A DNA stretch of 64,000 bases. It comes from CALKAL01 sp051846895 (GTDB taxonomy: Bacteria > Bacillota > Bacilli > Bacillales > Alkalibacillaceae). Position numbers and translations under genes: made by a program. Shown in pieces: positions 25,597 to 33,564 of the stretch (the stretch's first letter is position 1; each line of letters starts with the position of its first letter). The DNA is taken from positions 62,001 to 126,000 of the forward strand of contig JBPYCQ010000002.1 in the NCBI GenBank assembly GCA_051846895.1, written 5' to 3'. Below the pieces are notes generated by a model. That model was not told the DNA's origin. It did not search any database and saw nothing but the letters and a program-made list of their open reading frames with translations.

Positions 25597-26502
25597 ATGG
25601 AAACCAAAGAAAAAATAGATAACCCTCTACAGAAGCAAATATATGAAGAAGAGATTACGGCAATTTCCCCGTGGAGAGATGCAATTAGACAATTAAGAAA
25701 AAATAGATTTGCTATAACTGGATTTATCATCATCCTTTTTTTCGTTATCTTAGCTATAGCGGCCCCACTTATTGCTTCTGAAGGTATAGATGATCAAGAT
25801 TTACCAAATCGATTAGTACCTCCATCGTCTGAATATTGGTTTGGCACAGATCAATTAGGCAGAGATATTTTTTCAAGAATTGCTTACGGTTCAAGAATAT
25901 CTTTATTGGTTGGCTTATTTGCCATTTCAGGAGCTTTAGTTTTCGGGACAATTTTAGGGATTATATCTGGTTATTATGGCAGATGGATTGATATGTTAAT
26001 TTCAAGAATTTTCGATATTTTATTAGCTTTTCCAAGTATTTTATTAGCCATTGCAATCGTCGCTATTTTAGGACAGTCATTACAAAATGCGTTAATTGCC
26101 ATTGCTATTATTAATATTCCAATCTTCGGTAGGCTAGTTCGTTCGAGAGTTATTAGCCTTCGAGAAGAAGAATTTATTATGGCAGCAAAAGCGCAAGGGA
26201 TGAAAAATGGTAGAATCATTATCCATCATATTCTACCAAATAGTATGGCCCCGATTATTGTTCAAGCAACTTTAGGGTTTGGAACCGCGATTCTTGAAGC
26301 GGCTGCTTTAGGATTTTTAGGATTAGGGGCACAGGCGCCAACTCCTGAATGGGGCAAAATGTTATCAGATTCAAGAGACTTTATCCAATTAGCTCCATGG
26401 ACACTCATCTTCCCAGGGATATCTATTATGCTTGTTGTTTTAGGATTTAACTTAATGGGAGATGGGTTAAGAGATGCATTAGATCCAAAAATGAAAAACT
26501 AA
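25597..26502 (+). CDS. Dipeptide-type ABC transporter permease (DppC type)
   Basis: The 301-residue permease has a cytoplasmic N-terminus, the conserved FGTDQLGRDIFSRIAYGSR after helix 1, and the EAA loop LREEEFIMAAKAQGMKNGRI. It starts 12 nt after the previous stop behind AGGGGGGTG and ends the operon before a terminator. Confidence 0.9.
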   Translation: METKEKIDNPLQKQIYEEEITAISPWRDAIRQLRKNRFAITGFIIILFFVILAIAAPLIASEGIDDQDLPNRLVPPSSEYWFGTDQLGRDIFSRIAYGSRISLLVGLFAISGALVFGTILGIISGYYGRWIDMLISRIFDILLAFPSILLAIAIVAILGQSLQNALIAIAIINIPIFGRLVRSRVISLREEEFIMAAKAQGMKNGRIIIHHILPNSMAPIIVQATLGFGTAILEAAALGFLGLGAQAPTPEWGKMLSDSRDFIQLAPWTLIFPGISIMLVVLGFNLMGDGLRDALDPKMKN

Positions 26503-26520
26503 TAAATTAATTTAATGTAG

Positions 26521-26548
26521 GCCAGAACTTATCTGGCTTATTTTTTTT
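26521..26548 (+). terminator. Terminator of the ABC transporter operon
   Basis: GCCAGA/TCTGGC stem with 5-nt loop, extended by flanking pairs, then TTATTTTTTTT. Confidence 0.8.
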
Positions 26549-26662
26549 GCATTATAATAAGTTTTATAAAGAAAAATAAAACGAAATGAGAAGTTAGAAG
26601 TCTAATATATGAAACGGATAAAAATATTTTAATGGACATCGCGGAAAAAGGGGGAAAAAGGG

Positions 26663-27193
26663 TTGCAATCCAAATGGAAAGATATACATTCAGATGATGA
26701 TCTATTTCTTGAAATGATGCAGGTTTATCGTGTTGATTTATATAAAACAGCGTTATCGTTCTTAAAAAATAAACATGATGCACTTGAAGCCATTCAAGAA
26801 GTGACGTACCGAGCTTATAAAAAAAGAAAAACTTTAAAGAAACCACAATACGCAAAAACATGGTTAATTCGAATTATGATTAATTATTGCCAGGATCAAA
26901 TAAAAAAGAGCAAAAAATTGGTTCACGGATTTGATTTTGATCGAGTTGAAAGTGATAGTAATGAAGAAAACTATTTATTAATCGAACAATTAATAAGTAG
27001 ACTAAACCGCAATGAACAAGAATTAATATATTTAAAATATTTCCATGGGTTAACTTATGTTGATTTGAGTGAACAATTAGACACACCAGAGGGAACTTTA
27101 AAAACTCGAATTCACCATGCATTAAGAAAATTAAGAGAAGAGTTTAAAGAATATGAAGGGGGCGACTATCATGAAGAATATCGAGGAACATGA
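26663..27193 (+). CDS. ECF-type RNA polymerase sigma factor
   Basis: The 176-residue sigma-70 family protein contains only regions 2 and 4. Region 2 is YKTALSFLKNKHDALEAIQEVTYRAYKK with KTWLIRIMINYCQD. Region 4 is NRNEQELIYLKYFHGLTYVDLSEQLDTPEGTLKTRIHHAL, described here by residues about 107-150. It is of the SigV/SigW-like class paired with DUF4179 anti-sigma factors. TTG 26663 is behind AAAGGGGG. The upstream TGAAAC at 26610 resembles an ECF -35 box, suggesting autoregulation, but I see no clear -10. It overlaps the anti-sigma gene by 23 nt. Confidence 0.85.
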   Translation: MQSKWKDIHSDDDLFLEMMQVYRVDLYKTALSFLKNKHDALEAIQEVTYRAYKKRKTLKKPQYAKTWLIRIMINYCQDQIKKSKKLVHGFDFDRVESDSNEENYLLIEQLISRLNRNEQELIYLKYFHGLTYVDLSEQLDTPEGTLKTRIHHALRKLREEFKEYEGGDYHEEYRGT

Positions 27194-28472
27194 GTTAAAT
27201 GAATGGAAAAATCATTATGAATCTGTAGATGTAACAGACCAAGAACTTGATCAAGCAATTCATATTGGTCTTAATAAAGCTAAACGTCATTCACGCACTA
27301 GCTTTGGAAAATTGAATATAGCAATCATATCAGTTACTGCAGCAGCAATATTGTTCATATTGTTTTTTGCAGCATTGAATGTCTCCAAAGAATTTAATGA
27401 AACAGTTTCAAATATACCAGGTTTGAATAAAGTAGTTGGTTTAGGCAAATCCAATATAGAACAAACATTTTATGAAAAAGTGGGTGTAACAGAACAGGAA
27501 GGTATTTTTAGTTTATCGATAGATGGTGTATTACGAGATAAATACGGCATGAAAATAGATTATACAATTAAAGCGGATACGCCACAAGAACGTTTAGAAC
27601 TACGTGAAGTAAAAATAACCGATCGAAAAGGTAGCGATATTGACTTTGGTTCGACTTCTTTCGGATCACCATCAGGTGAAAAAACTAAAGTTCATAAAGG
27701 AACAATAGAATTTATGAATCCAGATAGTGATCCGATAGAGGCAACAACATTTATTTTAACAGGCATAATTGCAAGCGCTGATCACGAGGAAGAAATTACT
27801 ATTGAATTTGAAGCGACACACTCCCCAGATCCTATTAAGCTCAAAATAAATCAAGATATATATATAAATGATCAAAAGTTAACGATTTCGGAAGTGATTA
27901 GAAATCCATTAAGAACATCTGTTAAAGTGATACCTGATCCAAATAACACAATGAAAATTTTTGATATAGAAGATTTAAGAATTGTTGATAATAAAGGGAA
28001 TGAGTGGACTAAAGTGTCTAATGGTCTTGTAGCTTCTGGTCCATTTGATGATGATAGTGTTGTTTATTATTTAGAGGGTAATTATTTTGAAGACGCAAGT
28101 AACTTAAAGTTAAAACTGTCAAAACTTCAAGCAATAGAAAAAGAAATCTCATATTTACAACTTGATTTAAAAAATGAAAAAATCATTAAAAATCCAAATA
28201 ATAAGTTTTTCGGCCTCAAAAAAATGGGTAATGGGTTTGAAATAAAAATGAATGTAAAAGAAGATTTTACAAGATCACCACTTTCTTATGGTGTCTATGA
28301 TTTAGAAGGTAATAAAATTGATGATTTGTATAGTTCATCATATTCTCCAGGGCAAGATGGAACTGCTACTTATTCGTTATTTTTTAATGAAGATTTGCCA
28401 GATTTAATTACCGTTGAACTATCAGCCTTTCCTAATTGGATTGTAGAAGAAAAAGAGATTATACTAAAATAG
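27171..28472 (+). CDS. DUF4179 membrane anti-sigma factor
   Basis: The 433-residue protein has a cytoplasmic sigma-binding N-terminus (NEWKNHYESVDVTDQELDQAI), one membrane helix (about 46-67) and a large exported beta-rich domain typical of DUF4179. It probably holds the sigma factor encoded just upstream until an envelope signal arrives. ATG 27171 is behind AAGGGGG and lies within the sigma gene, a translational coupling usual for such pairs. The signal is unknown. Confidence 0.8.
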   Translation: MKNIEEHELNEWKNHYESVDVTDQELDQAIHIGLNKAKRHSRTSFGKLNIAIISVTAAAILFILFFAALNVSKEFNETVSNIPGLNKVVGLGKSNIEQTFYEKVGVTEQEGIFSLSIDGVLRDKYGMKIDYTIKADTPQERLELREVKITDRKGSDIDFGSTSFGSPSGEKTKVHKGTIEFMNPDSDPIEATTFILTGIIASADHEEEITIEFEATHSPDPIKLKINQDIYINDQKLTISEVIRNPLRTSVKVIPDPNNTMKIFDIEDLRIVDNKGNEWTKVSNGLVASGPFDDDSVVYYLEGNYFEDASNLKLKLSKLQAIEKEISYLQLDLKNEKIIKNPNNKFFGLKKMGNGFEIKMNVKEDFTRSPLSYGVYDLEGNKIDDLYSSSYSPGQDGTATYSLFFNEDLPDLITVELSAFPNWIVEEKEIILK

Positions 28473-28485
28473 GTAAGACATTTTT

Positions 28486-28530
28486 AAAGTCGTTTATTTA
28501 GGAGTAGTCTAAGTAATCGACTTTTTCCTT
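28486..28530 (+). terminator. Probable terminator of the sigma/anti-sigma operon
   Basis: AAAGTCG and CGACTTT arms have a 25-nt loop and are followed by TTCCTTTG; modest quality. Confidence 0.5.
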
Positions 28531-28672
28531 TGTCTAATAAAACGAAAAATAATCATTAATTGTTTATCTAAATTCAACAATTTTATTAACGTTTGCCTTA
28601 TATAGTGAAGTACCCCCCTTATTTGATGTATACTTATGGTGTGAAATAGTAAAAACACCGAGGTGACTATAG

Positions 28673-29581
28673 ATGTGGGATAAAATACAAATATTTGGTG
28701 TTCATGCGCTTTGGAAACCTGAAATAATTTTTGTAACTATCGTTTTAGCATTGTTATATTATTTGTTTACTGGTCCGTTAAAACATGTAACGGGGCTAGA
28801 GGAAGAACCACCAAGAAAACAGAAGTTTATATTTTATTTAGCATTACTACTGTTTTACGGTATTAAAGGTTCGCCGATGTACCTTTTGTCACATATAGTA
28901 CTAATGGCTCATATGGTTCAAATGGCTGTGTTCTACTTTATCATCCCTATTCTAGTTATAAAAGGGATACCGGAACTATGGTGGAGAAAGATATTTAATC
29001 TTAAAATCGTTGGTAGCATTTTAAGATTGCTAACAAAGCCATTAATTGCGATTTTATTTTTCAACTTATGTTTCTCGCTTTACCATATACCAGCTGTATT
29101 AGATTATTCTAAAACTGGTCTATTTGTCCATTGGTTTATCGCATTATTTATTTTCTTTGCGGCAATGTGTATGTGGTGGCCACTAATGACACCTATCAAA
29201 GAACAAGATACGATTAAACCATTATATAAAATTTTCTATGTTTTCGCGAACGGACTATTAATTACGCCGGCATGTGCTCTAATTATATTTTCTGGTGAAC
29301 CATTATATGCGACATATTCTGAACCAGATGCATTTATGACAGCGATGCAACTTTGTGTTCCACTAGAAGTTTTACAAGGAATGAATTTAGGGGGACCACA
29401 AATATTCTTGAAAATGCCATTATTATATGATCAACAAGCAGCAGGAATTCTTATGAAAGTGCTTCAAGAAATTATTTTCATTTCTGTTTTAACAACAATC
29501 TTTTATAAATGGTTTAAAAGTGAAAATACAGGAATCGACCCAATACCAACTCAAGATACAAACGTACCACAATATGAATAA
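28673..29581 (+). CDS. ctaG: Cytochrome c oxidase assembly factor CtaG
   Basis: The 302-residue seven-helix membrane protein of the Bacillus caa3_CtaG family has PMYLLSHIVLMAHMVQM, the NLCFSLYHIPAVLDY histidine segment, and WWPLMTPI. B. subtilis CtaG is needed to form active caa3 oxidase, probably by delivering copper. ATG follows GAGGTGAC. It is followed 11 nt later by the DUF420 gene. In B. subtilis it directly follows ctaF, but here a transporter and a sigma factor operon lie between. Confidence 0.92.
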   Translation: MWDKIQIFGVHALWKPEIIFVTIVLALLYYLFTGPLKHVTGLEEEPPRKQKFIFYLALLLFYGIKGSPMYLLSHIVLMAHMVQMAVFYFIIPILVIKGIPELWWRKIFNLKIVGSILRLLTKPLIAILFFNLCFSLYHIPAVLDYSKTGLFVHWFIALFIFFAAMCMWWPLMTPIKEQDTIKPLYKIFYVFANGLLITPACALIIFSGEPLYATYSEPDAFMTAMQLCVPLEVLQGMNLGGPQIFLKMPLLYDQQAAGILMKVLQEIIFISVLTTIFYKWFKSENTGIDPIPTQDTNVPQYE

Positions 29582-29592
29582 GGATGATGAGA

Positions 29593-30045
29593 ATGCCATT
29601 TTTACCTACAATAAGTACATTTTTTATCGTAATTAGTGCTATTTGTGTTGCAATAGGTTGGGTACTTATTGCTAAAAACAAACGAAAAGCCCATAAACGA
29701 GTCATGTTAGCAGGTGCTATATTTGCTTTAACTTTTTTCATTCTATATATGTCTCGGACAGTTTTTATTGGTAATACACCATTCGGTGGTCCAGATGATA
29801 TGAAAATTTTCTATGTTATTTTTCTTATTTTCCATATCATTTTAGCCACTACAGGAGCAGTTTTTGGGTTAGTGACATTGACTCTAGCATTTAGAAGAAA
29901 AATTGAAAGACACCGTAAAATTGGTCCTATTACCAGTGTAATCTGGTTTTTTACAGCGATCACAGGAGTTGCAGTCTACTTGCTACTTTATGTTATCTAT
30001 GATGCTGGACAAACTACTAACTTATTTCGGGCAATATTTGGTTAA
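29593..30045 (+). CDS. ctaM: DUF420 membrane protein, CtaM-like oxidase maturation factor
   Basis: The 150-residue protein has four membrane helices, the start MPFLPTISTFFIVISAICVA, and conserved His residues in KAHKRVMLAGA, FHIILATTGAV and ERHRKIG. In Staphylococcus aureus the DUF420 protein CtaM is required for aa3-type oxidase activity. Position directly after ctaG supports the same role. ATG 29593 is used, because AAGGATGATGAG upstream overlaps the earlier ATGs. Confidence 0.8.
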   Translation: MPFLPTISTFFIVISAICVAIGWVLIAKNKRKAHKRVMLAGAIFALTFFILYMSRTVFIGNTPFGGPDDMKIFYVIFLIFHIILATTGAVFGLVTLTLAFRRKIERHRKIGPITSVIWFFTAITGVAVYLLLYVIYDAGQTTNLFRAIFG

Positions 30046-30052
30046 AAAAAAT

Positions 30053-30082
30053 ATGCTTGGATGATTCCAAGCATGTTTTTTA
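30053..30082. terminator. Bidirectional terminator between ctaM and the AI-2E family gene
   Basis: The stem ATGCTTGGA/TCCAAGCAT has a 4-nt loop, T6 on the plus strand and an A8 tract (T8 on minus) on the other side. Confidence 0.88.
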
Positions 30083-31138
30083 TAATTTAAAGTTAAATTT
30101 TATAATGCCCGCCTCTTTAGCAGAATTAAATAAAATGACGACAAGCGGTCCTAAGAAAAAGCCAATAATCCCTAGTAATTGAAGCCCAATAAACATAGCA
30201 ATTAGTGTTGGAAGTGGCGAAAGTCCAATTTGGTCACCCATCACTTTTGGTTCAATTGTACGTCTAATCGCAAGTAAAATTATAGCTAAGATTGCAAGCT
30301 CTGTTCCTAGCACGACATCTCCTGCAAGAAACATGTAAATTGACCAAGGACCAAGAATGATAATTGAGCCGATAATTGGAATCAAATCAATAATCCATAT
30401 AATTATAGACATTACTAACGCAACTTCTGGTGTGAATATAAGTAATCCTATTAACGTAACACTAAAAATAATTAAACTTACTAAAAATTGAGCCTTTAAA
30501 AAGCCTAGTAAAACATATGAAAGTCTAGCATTCATAAATTTAAACTTTTCTTGTGTACGTTCAGTCATTAAATTATAAAATTTATCGCGCAACGTAGGCA
30601 TTTCAAGCATAAACAAAAATAATGCTATTAAGTATACGATAAAATTTATTAGGAACTGCGGGATTTTCATAACAATTTGAGCAACATTCTCAATGTCGAT
30701 TAAATCCGTTGTTTGTTGTTCAAGAGTGTCTAAACTTGCACTAATTTTATCTGCAACGGTGTCGATAAATTGATCCGGCCAGTCTTGGGTGAAAGTATCA
30801 ACTTTTGTTTGTACGTCTACTAACACATTTTCGATATTACTTATGTAATAAGGAATGTTATCAGTAATCTTAATAACTTGTCCAATAGCCTTTGTTGTCG
30901 TATATGTACCAATCGTTACGATCGCAATTAGATAGAATAAAAAGATGGCGATCACTGCAATTTTCCTACTCAACCGAAATCGATGAGTTAACAAACGTAT
31001 TAAAGGGTTAAATAAAAGTGCGGTTAAAAATGCCAGTATTAATGGAATCGTAATTGGTAAGATGAAGTAGGTTACAATGATGGTTAGTAAAATTAATATT
31101 AAAATTGTCCACTGTTTTCTTGTAATATTCTTTATCAA
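30080..31138 (-). CDS. AI-2E family (PerM/YtvI-like) membrane protein
   Basis: The 352-residue protein has about seven membrane helices, a middle extracytoplasmic stretch (about 90-165), and the family's late motif IDLIPIIGSIIILGPW with TIEPKVMGDQIGLSPLPTLIAMF. Members include the sporulation protein YtvI and putative Na+/H+ antiporters or autoinducer exporters. I cannot choose among them. It starts with TTG; the nearest site (AAAGGGG) is about 13 nt upstream. Not in this place in B. subtilis, where ylbA-C sit. Confidence 0.75.
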   Translation of the reverse strand: MIKNITRKQWTILILILLTIIVTYFILPITIPLILAFLTALLFNPLIRLLTHRFRLSRKIAVIAIFLFYLIAIVTIGTYTTTKAIGQVIKITDNIPYYISNIENVLVDVQTKVDTFTQDWPDQFIDTVADKISASLDTLEQQTTDLIDIENVAQIVMKIPQFLINFIVYLIALFLFMLEMPTLRDKFYNLMTERTQEKFKFMNARLSYVLLGFLKAQFLVSLIIFSVTLIGLLIFTPEVALVMSIIIWIIDLIPIIGSIIILGPWSIYMFLAGDVVLGTELAILAIILLAIRRTIEPKVMGDQIGLSPLPTLIAMFIGLQLLGIIGFFLGPLVVILFNSAKEAGIIKFNFKL

Positions 31139-31242
31139 TTGAACTTAAGTCCCCTTTCAGCGGATCTAAATATATCTTATCAACATCTTATTCATGCAGT
31201 GATTGCAACATTCGTTATGAAGGTAAATTATGTAATATAGGT

Positions 31243-31285
31243 AAAATCGTGACCTTAAATCAATATAAGGTCACGATTTTTGTTA
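31243..31285. terminator. Terminator downstream of yugN
   Basis: A perfect 15-bp stem AAAATCGTGACCTTA/TAAGGTCACGATTTT with an 8-nt loop; it can act in both directions. Confidence 0.85.
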
Positions 31286-31301
31286 AGACATTGTAGTAAA
31301 T

Positions 31302-31667
31302 TTAAGCTTCTTGAAAAGAATTAAGCTGGTCAGAAACTTTGTTAAGAATACGTTCAGCCTTTTCTTTAATATTGGCAGGAATTTCATCCTCGCCATATTC
31401 AACACCATGAGGGTAATAATGTTTTCCTAGAATTGGGTCTAACAATTTAATAACTGCTTTACCTGAGTCAACATCTCCCTCTAAAGAAATTCCTCTGACT
31501 CTTAAGTAATAAGTAACATTAACTTCTGGGGAGTTAATTTTGTAATCATATGTTACACGTTCATAATCCCATTGACCAGCTAGCACAAAACCATTACTTT
31601 CCATAATATATGTGAGCGGTTGGAGATCTAATACTGTGTCTTTGATGCCATTGTTCTCTACTTTCAT
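31302..31667 (-). CDS. yugN: YugN-like family protein
   Basis: The 121-residue soluble protein has AGQWDYERVTYDYK, TYYLRVRGISLEGDVDSG and LGKHYYPHGVEYGEDE, which identify YugN. Function is unknown. ATG 31667 follows AGAGGTGAAGG. In B. subtilis yugN lies elsewhere, so the local order differs. Confidence 0.8.
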   Translation of the reverse strand: MKVENNGIKDTVLDLQPLTYIMESNGFVLAGQWDYERVTYDYKINSPEVNVTYYLRVRGISLEGDVDSGKAVIKLLDPILGKHYYPHGVEYGEDEIPANIKEKAERILNKVSDQLNSFQEA

Positions 31668-31859
31668 ATCCTTCACCTCTAACAATAGTATAATTAATTT
31701 CATCATATTAGAAAAGGGTTAATTTATCAATTATTAACCTTATTAATCAATAATGTGTAACAAATTAGTCAAAATATTAAACTTTTAACGGAATGAAGAA
31801 CACTTTTGCCACTTAAAAATTATAATAATGTAGCCTATATTATAAAAAGGAGTGATTTT

Positions 31860-32216
31860 ATGGATCAAATAAATCTTCCTGATGAAGTACGACAGTTTAA
31901 ACAATTTGTACACGATAAACAAAAGCTTAGAGAAGATGTCAAAAATAAAAAATATACATGGCAGCAGCTATTTAATATTTGGAAAGATCGTGGTGAAGAT
32001 GATCCTTTTTGGGATGAGTACCGTGAATCAAGCACTTCAAACAAGAAAAACGTAAATGGTACTATGCAAAAATTGATGAATGCTGTGTCAAATATTGACG
32101 TTGATAGTTTAGAAAAACAAGTCCACTCACTATCAAAAACAATTGACGAAATTCAAAAACTATTTAAAAATGAACGAAAACAACCTCCAACTTATCAAAA
32201 ACGAAGATACTTTTAA
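31860..32216 (+). CDS. ylbD: YlbD-like coat-associated protein
   Basis: The 118-residue, helix-rich protein begins MDQINLPDEVRQFKQFVHDK and contains YTWQQLFNIWKDRGEDDPFWDEY, the YlbD signature. YlbD has been listed as a spore coat protein in B. subtilis. ATG follows AAAAAGGAGTG. It is 58 nt upstream of ylbF; ylbE, which lies between them in B. subtilis, is missing. Confidence 0.8.
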   Translation: MDQINLPDEVRQFKQFVHDKQKLREDVKNKKYTWQQLFNIWKDRGEDDPFWDEYRESSTSNKKNVNGTMQKLMNAVSNIDVDSLEKQVHSLSKTIDEIQKLFKNERKQPPTYQKRRYF

Positions 32217-32274
32217 AACTTATTCATGATTTTATTAATATTTTTTGTTATGATGTTTATATGGAGGTGGCATT

Positions 32275-32721
32275 ATGCTAGCTAATCTAGAAGTAGTAGA
32301 CATACTAGAACAAGCAGAAAAACTAGGTCAAATGATTATGGAATCAGATGACTTCGAAATATACAAAAAAAATAAGCAATTGATGTATGAGGATGAGAAA
32401 ACAAAACAACTTTTACAAGAGTTTTCTCAGATGAAGGAACATTATGAAGATGTTCAACGATTTGGGCGGTATCACCCGGATTATAGTAAAATTATGAAAG
32501 AGATTCGTACATTGAAACGGGACATTGATATGCATGATCCAGTTGCAATATTTAAACAGTCAGAAACAAAATTTCAAGCATTATTAGATGATGTTTCTGA
32601 AATTATTGCTCATTCAATTAGTCCAAATATTAAAGCACCACGAGACGGAATCGCATTAAAAGACTCAGGTTCAGGCTGTGGCTGTGGTAGTGGTGGTCAA
32701 TGTGGCTGTCAAGCTTCTTAG
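32275..32721 (+). CDS. ylbF: Y-complex subunit YlbF (RicF)
   Basis: The 148-residue protein has a YlbF/YmcA helical domain (about 1-115) and a Gly/Cys tail with C-x-C-x5-C-x-C near residues 134-144, the ligands of the [4Fe-4S] cluster. With YmcA and YaaT it forms the Y-complex, which guides RNase Y cleavage and promotes competence, biofilm formation and sporulation. The cysteine tail is complete. ATG follows GGAGGTGGC. Confidence 0.9.
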   Translation: MLANLEVVDILEQAEKLGQMIMESDDFEIYKKNKQLMYEDEKTKQLLQEFSQMKEHYEDVQRFGRYHPDYSKIMKEIRTLKRDIDMHDPVAIFKQSETKFQALLDDVSEIIAHSISPNIKAPRDGIALKDSGSGCGCGSGGQCGCQAS

Positions 32722-32750
32722 TAACATTGATGAAGTGAGGGTAGTTAAAG

Positions 32751-33023
32751 ATGTTAACAAAAAGACAAGGCATTATTATTTGGTTACGACATAGCAAATA
32801 TGCTAGACGATTACGAAGGTATGGTCATTTAATTTACACTTCAAAAAAGCAGAAGTATTCATTAATTTATGTTGATCAGGATGAAATCGAAAATACCGTT
32901 GAACAATTGCAACGATTAAATTTTGTTAGAAAAGTTGAGGTTTCCTATAAACCGTCGATTGAAACTGTTTATCAAACGAAAGTACATGAAAAAGAAAAAG
33001 AATATGAGTTCAAAAACTTTTAA
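32751..33023 (+). CDS. ylbG: UPF0298 family protein YlbG
   Basis: The 90-residue protein begins MLTKRQGIIIWLRHSKYARRL and has HLIYTSKKQKYSLIYVD, as in YlbG. Function is unknown. It is 29 nt after ylbF and probably in the same transcript. Its stop lies in a shared terminator. Confidence 0.88.
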   Translation: MLTKRQGIIIWLRHSKYARRLRRYGHLIYTSKKQKYSLIYVDQDEIENTVEQLQRLNFVRKVEVSYKPSIETVYQTKVHEKEKEYEFKNF

Positions 33024-33053
33024 AAAGCTAAAGCACTACTGCTTTAGCTTTTT
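33022..33053. terminator. Bidirectional terminator between ylbG and the 33435 gene
   Basis: A perfect 13-bp stem AAAAAGCTAAAGC/GCTTTAGCTTTTT with a 6-nt loop. It contains the ylbG stop. Confidence 0.88.
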
Positions 33054-33435
33054 ATAATGGTTCAAGAAGATGGTTCAATCTCAAAATTGATATGAGCTGT
33101 TGGAAGTAAAGGTCTTCTTCATAATAAGTATTTGATGAAGGAACATCCATTTCAATCACTTTTTTATTTAATTGCTTCGCTAGCTGCTTAAATTTATTAA
33201 AACGAATATTTGGTTGCTCCGTTTTTGGAATCCCTTCTAAACATATATATATCGGCTGAAAGTTACCTTCTGTTGTAGGCTTAAACACTACTGCTAACGA
33301 AGTTTTTGCTTCACCATTTTGATCTGTATGAAAAGCAATTAGGTGATTAACTCTTTCTGGCATTGCCTTGATCAATGTAAATAGTTCGAAGGTGTCTCCA
33401 TAGCCTTCTCCAAGTTTTATAAAACGTTGAGTCAT
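33052..33435 (-). CDS. Conserved Bacillaceae protein of unknown function
   Basis: The 127-residue soluble protein begins MTQRFIKLGEGYGDTFELFTL, with LIAFHTDQNGEAKTSLAVVFKPTTEGNFQPIYI in the middle (residues about 34-66). I think it is the small family found after ylbG in several bacilli (DUF7147 type); no activity is known. ATG 33435 is behind AAAGAGGTGG; a GTG at 33444 would overlap that site. Confidence 0.6.
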   Translation of the reverse strand: MTQRFIKLGEGYGDTFELFTLIKAMPERVNHLIAFHTDQNGEAKTSLAVVFKPTTEGNFQPIYICLEGIPKTEQPNIRFNKFKQLAKQLNKKVIEMDVPSSNTYYEEDLYFQQLISILRLNHLLEPL

Positions 33436-33564
33436 ATAGTCCACCTCTTTCTTTTTCCCAACAATACTGTAGCATGTTTCATTTGTAATGTGAATGATTA
33501 ATAGTCATAAGGAGTCGATTTTGATAAAATGAAGTCGAAAGAATAAATAAATGAGGTCTTATAG

